Shown: piece after piece, positions 13,352-56,700 of the stretch | Position numbering within the stretch: position 1 is the first letter of the stretch | Layout: each line of letters begins with the position of its first letter | Assembly (NCBI GenBank): GCA_025331565.1 | Contig: JAFREQ010000015.1 | Span: 5,642,001-5,706,000 of the forward strand | DNA: 64,000 bases | Direction: 5' to 3' | Origin: Holacanthus passer | Lineage: Eukaryota > Chordata > Actinopteri > Pomacanthidae | The notes under the pieces: model-generated | Database searches by the model: none | Seen by the model: the letters and a program-made list of their open reading frames with translations, nothing else | What the model was told of the DNA's origin: nothing | Position numbers and translations under genes: made by a program

Positions 13352-16300
13352 CTATGTGTAGAAGATGACCTCAGGAATCTGTCCGTCCTCTACAGAAGTG
13401 CCGTTGTTGTTGCCCGCTGCGTAGCAGAAGGTGAAACACGTCTTTGTGCCAGTGGATGATGACTCGTGTGTTACCTTTCGCATTCCTTTTGTACCGTAAT
13501 GAGAGTCTGGACCCTGCAAGACAGACAGAGAGGGTGAATACGCTGCAGAGTGACAGATGTTCTTTGTCTTCTATAAGAGTAAATTGAATATATATAGATT
13601 GGACCTAAGAACATCATTTCTCACAGGTTTTTAACATTTTTTTAAACAAACAATGAATCAAAAAATGAATATGCAAATTATTCAATAATGAAAATTATCA
13701 TTAGTCCCAGCCCTATAATAAAAACAACTTTTCCTGGACAGGAATACATTCCTAAACAGCATAGTGCTACATGTGTATCTGGTATGTCACTGACCTTCAG
13801 TGTAGCACAGGCAGTGTAGTTAACGTTGGGTAATATTTCCACTGGTTCTTTGAACATGACTCTGAAGGTGTTGGCTGACCCATCACAGCTGAAGCCTGTA
13901 TCATTCTGGCCCAGCACTGTATTACTGTCTGTGTGAATGATCTATATTGACAGTGCAGAAACAAACATTCAAAATATGTTAAACAGCATGACTACAACCT
14001 ACAGTGAAAGAAGACACAGAATTTTTGAAGAGTTCTGGTCCACACCTGTATGTTAACTTGGTAGTCTGTGGGTCCGTGTATAGAACCATAGAGACCGAAC
14101 CCAACCACAAATATCCTTCTGTTTACTGAGAACCTGAAAAGCACAACGGAAATATATTAAGAAATGACAAGAGTATGATAGCTAATAACAATATGTTATC
14201 GTATCAATACAATATCTTAACAATGTGTGGAGTTATTTAACTGCATCATCCTTAGGCCTTGTTCAGAGTGGCAGCCCATCTCTGTTTTTTTGGCATATGC
14301 AGACTGTATCCAAATTGATTTTAGAAAGTCTGCACAGCAAAAAAAACACATGAAATGTGATGTTTGCAAATCAGATCCACATTTGGAGGTGGTTTGACAT
14401 CAGACACTTGGACACAAATCCAATCTGATCACTCGTAAATTCCAGTCCAGACAGTCCATCTTTAAGAATTGAGCTGAGAAACACATCTGATTTCCCTGCA
14501 GTCTGAACAAAGCCTTAATGACTACAGCACTAATCCACGATGGTTTATAACAAGTTTGTCAACCAAGATTTTGACGAGTAAATATTCTGTTCAGTGATGG
14601 TAGCAGGACATCAGACCATGTTTCAGATTTCTTAAAGATTGTGTTGCCATTAATAAAGTCCCAGGCTTTATATTCTACAGTATTGTAGGTGTATGGTATG
14701 GTAACATTATATGTTTTATTGTCTGTTCTTACTGAGTGATTGAAAATTGTTCTCTCAATTTGTCATTAATCTCTCAGTTTAAGTTTGAGTGAAGCGGGGA
14801 AATTCACATGCACATTCAACTTATTTAATCTGGACTAAAACAGTGGTGCTGTTTTATTTTCTTATTCTCTAGTTAAACTCTGGAGGTAGACTTTCACCAT
14901 ACTGTAATGTTCTTAGTTGACAAGTCATTTAAGTTCATAAATAATGGCCAAATATTCATTAAATAATTGATTTAGTTTAATTAATATGCAGTGAGTCTAT
15001 TTTGGTAAAAAGAGTATGGCCGTTATTGAATTTTTAAAATGCTCTGCTCCTCACTCACCGTATGCGGTCGCTTGTCCCGCTGTAACCCCAGCGGCTCTCC
15101 ACCTGTCCAAAACGTGTGATGCTGCACTCCTTCCCGCGGAGGCAGCAGCGAGGCCGGTCGATGAAGTCTACACGAGGCTTTGGGTTTACTGTGAAGTGCA
15201 GGAAGAGACTCACCACCTCTCTGTCAGTCAGAATACTGGACTGGGCTGGACCTGAAGGGATGATGAAAAAACCCAAGGACAAGGATCAGGGCTGACTCAC
15301 AGGATGTGTGTATTTGTGTTTTGGGAAAGAGAAGAATAGACAAAGAGCAAGAGTAGGAAAACCAAACATGACAGTAAAACTACAGTGTTGGCTGTATTGT
15401 GTATCTGCTCACCTGCAGCAAACTCTTCAATGGTCATGAGAGGGAAGCGGATGAGTGTCAGAGCTTTGCCCAGGACTTTTCGCTTATTCTCGGGTGTGGG
15501 CTGCAGCTGCTGCCTGTGAGCCTCAGCCTCTGCCCAACGCACCGCAGCACCAAACAAACGCACCTCCCTCACCCCAAGAGTATCCCTCTCCAACACTGCC
15601 ACCAACGTATCTAAGGGAGGGAGAGATGAAAAATCAATTGTGAGTTATGCTGTTATTCTGAAATACAACATGTGCTAATAATGACAACAATCACAAGGCA
15701 ACATTACCCAAATCTATGTCCGTAAAGCCTTCAGCAGCGAGAGCGTCTCCAGTGTTCTTATCAATGTTTTCTAGACAGAGGCTGGCAAGCTGAGGCTCAT
15801 CGAACAACCGTGCCTGAAACAAGGAATGAGTTAACACATTTTTTGCTACATGTCCCAGTTAGAAATTCAAAATTGACAACTGCACGGCATCAAGTGGCTC
15901 ATTCTTATTCTTTGATAGAATAGTTTTGGATTTAAAGTATAATTTTGCCAATTTTAGACTGTATTTTATTTAGTTAAGTATTTATATAGCTTGTGTTTAG
16001 ACAGCATGCGTTTGCTTCTTGCAGCTTATGTTAAACAAAAAAGTGTTTTGTCGAAAACCATGTTGATATTTCTCAAAATGAGATATCGGAAGTATTGTTT
16101 TTGTAATGGTACAAAAACTCTGTGATTGTATCAGCACAAAAACAAGCCCAACTCTACCTGTGGGTTTTAAATTTCAGTTCTGTTGCACATCATACTGACA
16201 GTTTTTGCACACTAAAAATATAGACTTCTAGGGCCGCAAAACTAGGAGCTGTAAGAAGCTGGACAGACGCATATTTAGATTACTACAAATCAAATCATAG

Positions 16301-16716
16301 TACAGACTGGTCAACAATCATAGCTGAGGGAAGCAGACCTGTGTGAGCAGCATGAAAGCATTGTCCGCTCTCAGGTTCTTCTTGAGGAACTCCACACAGT
16401 GAGCCTCCAGTGCTGGTACTGCATACTTCTTAGCTGTATATAGTGTGGTCATCACCGTCTCAGGCCCGATCTGGACTTCATCAGAGTAGAGAAACCTGCA
16501 GGAAGACCAACAAGTTATACAAGACATTCCACTTTTACTGTGGCACACAATTTATAAATCTGCATACTCAGCAAAATTACAGTCATATGATGAATAAATT
16601 GGTAGCTGCAACTCATTGCAATGTCCTAAATGCTGATATGGCACAAGAAATCCAAAATACACGCCCACTTTCAAGACATGCAAATGAGTTTAAATGACAC
16701 ACTGTCTCCCTCCTTG

Positions 16717-16748
<32 letters not shown>

Positions 16749-17520
16749 CTTACTTTAGCAGGGCCAGAAAAGCAGCTGGTTCCACATCAGGAAGCTCGAT
16801 TTCCGTTGAGGTCGTCGCCATCCCACCGTTGAACATGGCATCAAACACTGCGCTCCCCACGGCCAGAACAAACCTGACAGTGTCACCGGTCAGCAACAAC
16901 AAAGAACAACACAGAGGCTGAGTCTTCTCTCTCTGAACATTCACAGTTAGCTAGCTAATGTTGTCAACGCTCGCGTTGCAGCTGATGCTCTGGACTCACC
17001 TGTGCGCAGGTATCCTCTGCACCCCCATTCCTTTGCCCACTAAAAAATGAACGTCACTGAGCACTTCGTTGTTGAAGAGGAACGCAAACCTCTCCTTGAC
17101 GGTGCTCTTCGTCGCTTGCCAGTTGTACACCGGCTCCCGGTACACCAGCACGGACGCGGCTGCCGGGGTGGCGGTCGGTGCTGCCGCCTGGGACGCGTTG
17201 GACGCTGCGGTGGTTGCCATGTTGGACGCCGGGGTGGCCATGGCTCCCGCTGCCGCAGCACCTGCCGCAGCGGACTGCTGCAGGGAGTTCTGCGCACTCG
17301 GCTGAGCTCCGGTCGAAACACCGTTGCTGTCTCCCCCTCCAGGCCCCAGCTGCGGGTTGGGACGCCTCGCCGCTCCCTGCGCTCCCCCCGCCGCACCGAC
17401 CGCTCCGCCGTTGGATGCTGGCATGGAGAAAACGCTGTTGCTGGGTTGGCTGTTTCCCAAAGGACCCGGACTGGAGAAATTAAGGCAAGGAGGCCTGCCG
17501 CTGTTGTCCCCAGCAGCCAT
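13352..17520 (-). CDS. btbd2: BTB/POZ domain-containing protein 2
   Basis: Coding exons, 5' to 3' on the - strand: 17520-17000, 16873-16754, 16495-16339, 15813-15708, 15610-15413, 15251-15059, 14133-14046, 13941-13795 and 13513-13352. They total 1692 nt, 563 aa, with canonical splice sites. Order: a Gly/Ala/Gln-rich disordered N-terminus (1 to about 135), YNWQATK, BTB (about 145-250), BACK (about 265-370), PHR domain (about 415-563) and the end EVIFYT. The paralogue BTBD1 differs; the C-terminal KTCFTFCYAAGNNNGTSVED and IIHTDSNTVLGQ stretches match BTBD2. BTBD1 and BTBD2 are known topoisomerase I binders found in cytoplasmic bodies, and the BTB-BACK layout suggests a CUL3 adaptor. The start MAAGDNS was chosen by homology and its AAGATGG context; the frame stays open 26 codons further upstream. 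It may be one of two teleost copies. Confidence 0.96.
14255..14514. mobile_element. Harbinger-like MITE in btbd2 intron 6
   Basis: About 260 bp. The left end GGCCTTGTTCAGAGTGGCAG is matched by an inverted right end GGCTTTGTTCAGACTGCAG. TTA flanks both sides (14252-14254 and 14515-14517), the 3-bp duplication expected of PIF/Harbinger elements. There is no coding capacity. The family call rests on TIR and TSD form only. Confidence 0.7.
16718..16747 (+). repeat. (CA)n microsatellite in btbd2 intron 2
   Basis: About 15 CA units, directly adjoining the splice donor side of btbd2 exon 2 (16754) on the - strand. Confidence 0.95.
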
Positions 17521-17599
17521 CTTGAACTTGGTGTAGGCGTAAACAACACACTTCATCGCTCGTTGTATTTCTAGTAGTCTCATAATCATAACGCTCATT

Positions 17600-17618
17600 T
17601 GCTGCCCCCTGGCGTTTA
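17600..17618 (-). promoter_or_regulatory. CTCF-like site at the btbd2 promoter
   Basis: On the - strand the sequence reads CGCCAGGGGGCAGC, a close match to the CTCF core, about 80 bp upstream of the btbd2 ATG. Confidence 0.45.
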
Positions 17619-17639
17619 TTATTGGTACTACAATGCACT

Positions 17640-18640
17640 CTCCATCTGCACAGGTGCATTTTCCTCTTACACCAGAATTTATTTGATAGCAAATGCGCTG
17701 TTAGACGTCTGTTTATAATTCTTTATAACTAAAACCTTTTATGGTAGTAGCTAATCATTTGCTTTGGTACTTTAGATATGTCAGCAGGATAGTTTAAAAC
17801 CTGTCAACTTGAGGCCATACTATGGATGTTTTAATTTATCCTTTGCAGATACTGTTTAATTTGATTAGATGAAATGTCAAGTTGTTGTCAAGGTTGAGAG
17901 TCAAATTGCTTATCGTGCTGCAAATCTTGGCCCGGATATCCGGCTGTCCACTGACTGACGGGTGTTTAGTTCAAGTTCAAGTTCATTATTTGGCAATGAA
18001 AGGCTTGTTCTCAGGCTTCCTCCAACAATGCTCATACAGAAAGTGTAAAACGAAAATCAAGTGAAAAAAATGTCCGTATTCACCCTATTACTGCCCTAAT
18101 CATACACACCTCTGCCCCATAACTGTTCCCCACATTTCAACAATCATTGGGTCATGGTCAGGTCACATTTTAACCCAACACCATGCCACAAGTAATTATC
18201 CAGTATTACAGACAGCATCATTACTGACTGTAAATGATTTCTAATGAAAGCATTCTCTCCAGCTATTATGAAGAGCCAACAGCTAATTATTGATGCACAG
18301 TGTTTAAGTTAAGACTAAATAAGACATAACTGAAATAGAATTGGATTGGATAAAGCAAAGTCCAGTGCATGAAAATCACTTTGACAATAGAAAGCATGCA
18401 AAATGTCCCTCAGCTGAGTTTATAATAAGCAAATTACAAATTATCATTTGTCTTAGTGAACAAACAAACTATTTTAGAGCAGCAAAATAAAATAATAAAA
18501 TACAAAGCTGGGTAGATTATAGTACACCAGGTGCTAGAAATACTAGAAAATGACAACTTTTGTTTTTATAAAATACTTTATATTACTGGAAACAATGAAT
18601 GAAATTCCTCTCCGTCATTGAGTCCATTACAGAGACCAGG
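17640..18640. other. btbd2-unc13a divergent intergenic region
   Basis: About 1 kb of AT-rich sequence between the head-to-head genes. No exon or transposon end was recognised. It may hold shared regulatory elements, and GC content rises sharply from about 18655 at the unc13a promoter. Confidence 0.45.
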
Positions 18641-18654
18641 ATGCTGTTAACTCA

Positions 18655-18850
18655 GCCTCATCCGGTCTCAGTCTCCTCCGCTCACCCCGGCGCGTCTCTG
18701 CCTGCTGCTACTCATCAACCGTGACGTCAAGGCGGCGCGGCGCGGCGCGGAGGGAACCGCCGCCGCTGCTGCCGCTACCGCTGCTGCTGAAACAAGATGG
18801 CTGTGCGCGCAGGAGGAGCAGCGGAGGAGAGCTGAGGCAATGCGGAGGAG
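18655..18850 (+). promoter_or_regulatory. unc13a CpG-rich promoter with full CRE
   Basis: A GC/CpG-dense block with repeated GGCGC units and a perfect CRE palindrome TGACGTCA at 18722-18729. No TATA box stands out. The start site is probably within or just after this block, about 250-400 nt before the coding ATG. CREB/ATF binding is inferred from the motif. Confidence 0.55.
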
Positions 18851-18944
18851 AGAGAAGAGGGGGGCGAGGAATCCACTCCTGTGTGTGTGTCCGCCTGCCA
18901 AAAGAGCAACAGCTCCTCAGAGGAAGAGACGAAGCGCTTCTGAG

Positions 18945-18980
18945 ATGATGCTGGTTTGTTTCCGGGACCATTTAGGGTAA
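18945..18980 (+). other. Short upstream ORF in the presumed unc13a leader
   Basis: ATGATG opens an 11-codon frame ending in TAA at 18978-18980, about 115 nt before the unc13a ATG. The second ATG has weak context. A T-run follows at 18989-19009. It affects translation only if transcription starts upstream. Confidence 0.4.
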
Positions 18981-19094
18981 CGGACTGGTGTTTTTTTTTT
19001 TTTTTTTTCGGGAACCCGGAGACAAACGGAGCGAACAAACAAACCCCGGAGCTCCAGCAGAGGACAGCCGGGGACGCTCACACCGCTATCAGAG

Positions 19095-49469
<30,375 letters not shown>

Positions 49470-50955
49470 GGGGGGGGCGGCGTCGGAGAGAGCGAGGACA
49501 CACGTGTGCACAAAAACACCAGAGACATACCCGATAGACATAATATTATGCACACATATAGTACTCACACCTACACAGATAGACAACCATGTGCAATACA
49601 CAAGCACACACACGGAAATGCTCTATTGTACATATATCTGCATACATTATGCAACATTTACATTGCAATGTTATCAATGCAAACATGGAGGAATATGTTT
49701 ATAAAATAAATCATATTTAATTTTGAATATCTCAACAGCTCGATTCTCAGTTTAGGATTAGCCTCACACTAGCAAGCACTTGTCAGTCCCTCACTCAGTC
49801 TTTGCTATAACACGTCACACCTTTTATACGCTGCACATGTGATATGATGCAGTGCAGAACAACAACAACAAAACCATGTTGATAGATTGAGAACGACCAC
49901 TTTGCACTTTTGCTTCTGTTTGTCTTCAGGAGAGCAGTCCATGCCTAAATATGCTCTGTTTATTCGTCTGTCTGCTTGCCTGCCTGACTGTGTGTCGTTC
50001 TTCCAGTTCGTCGTCCTACCCCCTGCCCCACCGTCCCATCGTTTTCTCTGCGTAGTCCCCCTCCCCCTCAGTGTGATGTATTGTGTAAGTTGGAGTTCAG
50101 GCACAGATCTAAGATCAGCTTCTTTTTTGCCCCAAAAATCCAAATAGAGGAAAAAAAATCACACACACACAACAAACTGACCTTAGATCAGTGTCCAGGG
50201 GGCAACATCACTGCTCGTCTGTCCTGTAATGTACTACCGTCCTGCATGTTGACCCCAGGAACACTGTGATCCACTTTGCTGTAATCATGGCTCCCCTCCC
50301 ACGTAAAAGATGGGTGCCTCCAGTATTTTACCTGTGTGAGCATGGTGCATATATAACCCTGCTACAATAAGGTTTTGTAATTATGACCTGACTAACCTTC
50401 ATTATGGTGGAGAAAACACACAGACGGTGGAGAAATGCTGAGCCTGATATGTGATGTGTTGATAGAAGAGAGTTGTGGCCACAGTGTTTTTTTTTTTTGT
50501 AACTTCTCTTGCTTCACATCACAACAAAAGGAGCAATACCCCAGTGTCTAACACATCCACACCCCTAGAGTGCACATTAACTCCAAAAAGGGCTACGGGA
50601 TCAGTGGACTGGGACGTCAGTTTACGCACTAATACATACTGTCCACGCCTCTGTTGGCAAATTGACCCACAAGGTTTCCCCCTGTGCCCCTCGTCTACCT
50701 GTTCTGCCATTGTACAGACGCGCACCGATTTGGAAAGTCTCCTACGAGCGACGCTGTGGAGGAACTTGAAACAGACAAACACGACAGCTGGGTGGGACAC
50801 TCTCCTCCTGATCGCCTGCACACGTATCTAAACCCATCTCTTTAAGGCAATAGTGGTTTGTTTGTGTGTTCACTGAACCTCGTGGTTTTTATGAAGAACA
50901 AACCCTCTGTGAACACTGCTGTATCTTTTGTTATTGTGTGTGTGCATGTGTGTGA

Positions 50956-50988
<33 letters not shown>

Positions 50989-52440
50989 CTGATTGTCAAA
51001 ACCTGCAAAATGGGCTCTGAGATTGTGAGCAATATATTGTACCTACATACCCAAAACTTACCTGCTGTCGATATAACTACAGCAGCACCAACTGCAATAT
51101 CCACATCCAAGGAATGGGAAACCTCTGATTCTTTTGTGTGCGTGTGTAAATCACTAAGATATTTTATTTATGGACTTTTCCTGTTGGAAGTGTGTAAGCT
51201 TTTTCTCACACATTTTGGATAAGAGAGACAGAAAGTGTTTTGCCTTTAGCAGGACCAAATTTGCACGAACCAGATCTCAAGTTTTTGTTATTTTTTTCCT
51301 CAAAGAAAGAAGCCATCAGAGTCACCGCCAAGCATTTATCTCCTTCAAGTATTAGTTACAGTCTTGTCATGTGCGTAAATGAACCTCTTTACCTTTCACT
51401 GCAAAAAAAGGTGAACACTCACAGTCATAGTCCGGCTTTGTCTTGTGGTCTCTTTGTGAAACTTAATGATGTCAGTGACAGTGAGTAAACGCCGCAGTAG
51501 GTTTCCCTGTTGCTGAGTGGAGCTACACCAGACGTCACTGCTGGCCTGTCACATGTTGTCTTTACTGAAAACTGTTGAATTCTACCAAAAACAAAGCTTC
51601 TGAATGTTATTTAGCCTCAGCAGAGCCTTCTTTCTACAATCAAGGGGATAAATCCAAAACCACGACACCAACTCCTGCCTTTTAATTTAGGCGTCCAAAT
51701 TTCCCTTAAAATAAATGGATCACGAGTTCAGTCGTGCTTGATTTGTGGGTGACCGAGCCTTTTCAAAGGAGCTTATCTGCCACATTGAACACACAGTGCA
51801 GTTACATTATTTGTATGTCGTCTAAGTTATCCCAGGGCTCAAGACAAAACTTGACACATCAGGTTGTAGCTGAAAAAGCAACAAAGAAAATAACATATAC
51901 ATCCAGTTTGGGGCTCGTTGGTTGCCTGCTTCGTGTATGTACGCACACAGACACTTACTGCACACACACACGCACTGACGACACCTACACACACGTCTAC
52001 ACACCGATCTCTGCTCAAGCACAAAAGGGCACGTGTAAGATGACACACATGCATGCATGCACGCCGACACAACTCTGTGGAGACCAATGATGCCCACCCT
52101 GTGAATAGAATCAACTTACAATTGCATGATGGGAAACTTTATCGTGCCAGCACGTGTCTCTTTGATGTTACTTTTTGTTCTTCCTTGTTTTTAATTTAAG
52201 CTATGTAATGATAAGTCATCAATGTTTTTTTTTTTTTTTTTTTAAAGGCTTGTGAATACGTCATCTGTAACCAATATGAATGTAGTGTGAACACAGAACT
52301 CGCATGAGAGAATTATTTTCTACTAAGGATGTTTCTAATTTGTTTATCATTATTGATCGTTCTTTAATGAGGATGAAGTGAAACTGGAATGCAGCCTGAT
52401 TGTGATCTGCTTCCTATTAAAAGGACATTTGTGTCACAAT
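49470..52440 (+). terminator. unc13a 3'UTR with alternative poly(A) signals
   Basis: AATAAA at 49705-49710 would end a 3'UTR of about 250 nt. ATTAAA at 52416-52421 would give about 2.95 kb. The interval has no credible coding frame and contains a (GT)n run at 50958-50986. The long form is plausible for a neuronal gene but not shown. Confidence 0.45.
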
Positions 52441-52984
52441 CTAAACGCCTGCTTTATTATTCCTCCTGTGGTTCCTGGGAATCGCTGCAGTTGAGTCATT
52501 ACATCTCCAAATACACACATCTGATAAACCTATTAGGAGTCTTCAACCCATTAAGTTATGAAAAATTGTAGTTTTATCCCTCCACCTATAAAAAAAACCC
52601 CATCTGAAGTGTTTCAACAGATGTTCCCTCTCAGATGGAGACAGCAGGGTGTTATATTGACCCAAAACCTTCAGCTGGAACAACCAGCTTCCACTTCAGT
52701 GAGCGCTCAGTCTGTTCCCCGTGTGACCTCTGACCTCACTGGAGGGGGGAGGGGAGGATCACCCAGCACCACTTTACACAAGTACAACCAGATGTTTTAA
52801 CTCCACAGCCCAGGGGGAAGAAAAAAGCTGTTTCAGTTTATCTAAGTAAAAAAAAATCTGTCCTCATTTTCTCTTGAACATTCATTTAACACATGATGAT
52901 CATCGTGTTAAAAATGTAGGTAATAAACCTGTCTGGTGAACACAGTCTCTCCAGACATGTCGCTGGTCATACTTTTGATTTTGG

Positions 52985-53455
52985 GCTGCAACTAAAGATC
53001 AATCTGCCATTTTCTTTATTAAACATTCTGACTATAAAATGAAAATTGTTAAACATGTCTGTAACACATTAATACACACAACGTTCAAGTCTTCAAATAG
53101 CTTTTCTAAAAACAGTCCAAAACCCCAAAATATGTAGTAAAATGCAAAACAAGCAAAAGCAGCAAACCCTAACTTTTTCCAAACATTTGTAAAAAAAATC
53201 ATTGCCAATTCACTTGCTGTCAATTCACTAATCATTTCCACCAGAATTTCCCAGAATCCAACCTGACATCTCAAGTTTGCTTATTTCATCAGCAGTCCAT
53301 AACAAATGTATTTAATTCAGAAGAATTTAAAACAGCAAGTCTTTACCTTTTAGAAGGTTTAATGTGTTTGAGAAAAGCAGGTTTGCTTGATAAGGGACTT
53401 TAAACATAAATTAAAAAGGGTTTAATTTTCTGTTGACTAATCATTTCAACACTGC
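52985..53455. mobile_element. ATTAATCGA-type repeat between unc13a and mex3d
   Basis: It begins GGGCTGCAACTAAAGATCAA. Internal blocks ACAGTCCAAAACCCCAAAAT and AAAAGCAGCAAACCCTAAC match the family, as do TTGCCAATTCACTTGCTGTC and the end TTTTCTGTTGACTAATCATT. The stretch 53250-53415 aligns poorly and may be an insertion. Confidence 0.6.
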
Positions 53456-53749
53456 TTCTGACAACATAATGCATTTCTTCTAAAACCACTTCAAAATGGG
53501 TTTAAATGATGGATCCATTCCAACGTTGAATGAATTTTCTAAATAACTAATGTCCGCCCTCAGATTCACAGACCAACATGTCTGAACTGCAGATTTCACA
53601 TCCCACCATTATTCATGTTTCTCTCTGCTGCAGGTGTGTCTATACTGCCACCATGTGGTGAGATGCAGCTGCTGATGTCTCCTGCACATTTCTACTCTGA
53701 ACTGAAATAAAGACACAACACGCAGGTTCTTATTTTACAGTAAAAAAAT

Positions 53750-56700
53750 GAAACCAAAAACAAGACTTTATTAAAGAAGCATAAAAAATAAAACTCTTGA
53801 TACATTTCTCATAACCGTCAAGTCAGCTCAAATTATATGATTATACAATTTTTCCGGCTCACGGTTAAAAGGTCCATAAACTTTCAAATAAAATATATTT
53901 CAATTTTAAAATTTCTTCAATAATTTTCTCATTTTGTTATAAATTGCCTATATGTAGTACACAGGAAATAAGGAAAATAAAAAAATGGAAAATAAAAATA
54001 AATTTGAAGTAATAAAAAGGGTCACATTATTGTCTGGGATATTTAGGTAAGCAAATAAATTGTAAAAAATAAAATGTGTAAAAAGTTTTTTTTTTATCTT
54101 AAAAATTATTAGCTAATGCCAGGTGGCTTGAAGACATGCAGATGGTTAACTTACAAATAATGATACATGTTCTTTAGAAACTACACTTATCTTCAATTAA
54201 GTCATTTTGCTTTTGAAAACAAGATCCCAATGATTGTATTCAGGGTATATACACACACAGGTCAGGCCTGAAACCTAGTTTGCTGACGTTTTACATTTTG
54301 GTTCTGCATACAAAGAGAATTAAAGCAAAAAATAGGAGAGCGGAGGCTTGAGGGGTGTCTGTCACCCCTTACTGGCGTGGCTCTCTTCGCATCCCCCCCT
54401 CTAATCACAAAAAAGGTCAGAGGTCACTGGCTAGCATGCCTCAGGAAACCCTGTTTCAAACCTTTAGGAAGGAAATGGGGGAGGGGATAAGTTTGGCTAA
54501 AAAAAATAAAAATCAGCAGTCAATCTGAAAAAATCTGTACCTTTTTAACAATTAAACTACTGTACATTAAACCCTAACATTCTCTCATGGGCCAGAAACG
54601 TCCCGGTGCAACGTCCGGGATTTACATTAGACCCATCTGGCAAATACAACACATTTTATTCCTCTAACGCGTCGAGTTGGGACAGTTTGAAGGAGGGCTT
54701 TAAAGACTGGTCTCAACAGACTCACACAACAGTCACGACTGATCTGTTCATTCAGACACACTCGGAGCCCTGCATCTGTTCTGAGTGTTGTATGAGACGA
54801 AATGCGCCGTTTTAACATCGGGGTCCGGCGAGGAGGGCGGGCTGCCGTTTTAACCACAATGAGAACAGGGTCGTCAGCTCTACAGCACACTGGAGAACTA
54901 AAAAGGCCTCCCCTCTACCGACTGGGTTTGTTCATCACTGTGTTGCAGTAGGGAGTTGCACCAAAGCACCATGGGATAGCCTTCACAAAGACTACCTATT
55001 CAGCTCCTGGGCAGGTTTTTTTCCTACACTTGTGGAGACATGAATTAGTGCATTGCGGCGCTCGACCAGGACAGCGGCTTATTAGATTCCTCTGTGGAGT
55101 TACTGCCCTCGTCATCAAAGTAGCAAACGAACAATCAGACAGCAAATAAGTTTAACATTAAACTGGCTGGAGCACCAAAGCACAGCAGCGACTTCCCATT
55201 TACTCAAGTAGAGTTACCCTTTTTGTCTTGACAAACCGCACAATCTGCAACTACGTCTGGGGAGGACACACTGCGACTGCAACGCCCTACACTCTAACAG
55301 GATCCACATGTGATGACTGTGTAGGAACGATTAGAAGAGAAGAATTAAAGAATAAAAAAAATCAACAAGCAAAACATTCTGCAGCTGCTGGGATTTGAAC
55401 ACAAGGAGTGTCTGGAAGCCCTGGATGACCTAGCTACTAGCTGCCATAAAGGATAAGTTGATTCTACCTACTGTGTGAGCCTGAAAATGTGATCGTGTGC
55501 CTGTGTGGTCAGAGGAAGCCCTTTGAGAATTAGCTGTGTCAGTTTAATTCTGTTGTCATGGCTTGTCTCATTCTATGAGCTGATTCCATGTATGTTCAAA
55601 AGGGGCCACTAATGGCAAACGTGTACCATCGCGCAGACATCGCCCAAATCATACGTACAGTATTAACACTATAGGAGGCAGTTACTGCAAACTCACACTC
55701 AATTTTAAAAAACGAAACACAAAACACGATGCAACCACCTAATCGGGAGTCACTCAGTAATTCTAGGAAACATAAGACAAATCTCAAACGACTAACCACA
55801 TAGTGCAGTACATTTAGCCAGGAGTACAGCGGTATATGGGTACGACAGTGTGTCATCTGAGAGAGTGCCATACAGCTTTGCTGTGAGAGTGGGGTGGAAG
55901 ACCAAAACTACCAAAACAAAAACAGTAAGAGCTGTTTCTTTTTTTTTCCTTTTTAGAGGGGCCAGGAGTTACAGTGCATGAAAAAAGGTTCAATCGAGCC
56001 CCTGGTTATTGTTTTGTGTGGGAGGAGCAGCCATGTCTCCTTAACCTTATCGGACACATTCACGTGTGACAGCAGAAAAGCCCTATCTTTTCCTAGAGTT
56101 TCAAAATATGTCTGTTAGCCACACACTTGACAGTCAAGAGTCAAAAAACTAGTAGAAAACGCTAAATGAACCGATCTGTAACAGACGAGAGGATGTGAGG
56201 GGAAAATGTCCTGGTGTGGATGGATCAGAGGGGCAGCAGGACACAAACCAGACCTTCTCATAGTGAGGAGATATGATGATGCTGATGTAACAGCATGAGT
56301 GGGCATTATTCACACACACACACACACGTTTGTGCAGCAATCCCTGTCAGGACATTGCACTGACTTCCATTCAATGGGACAGCCTAACAACCATAACTAA
56401 TTCACACTTTATCCCCAACCTTAACCAGGACCTCAGAAATGGCATTTGCCGCATTAGGACCAGGTTTGGTCCCCATGAGAACTACTGGTCCTGACAAGGT
56501 CAGTGTTTATACCGGAAAAGGTCCCAAAGAGGTAACAGAAACACACACACACAGATGTAAATGGATTGTCAGGCAGCCCAAACGTACAGAAAACTGACCT
56601 CAGACACATTCCTAAAAGATCACTAATGGTGCATTTCTCACTTATTAAAGGACAATTAATGTGAATCAATGCAGCAGCCACATTTGACGCATCCAAATTC

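Noticed and set aside
17047..17574. 175-codon + strand frame with Gly/Arg-rich product
   Set aside because: It is the antisense shadow of the GC-rich first exon of btbd2.
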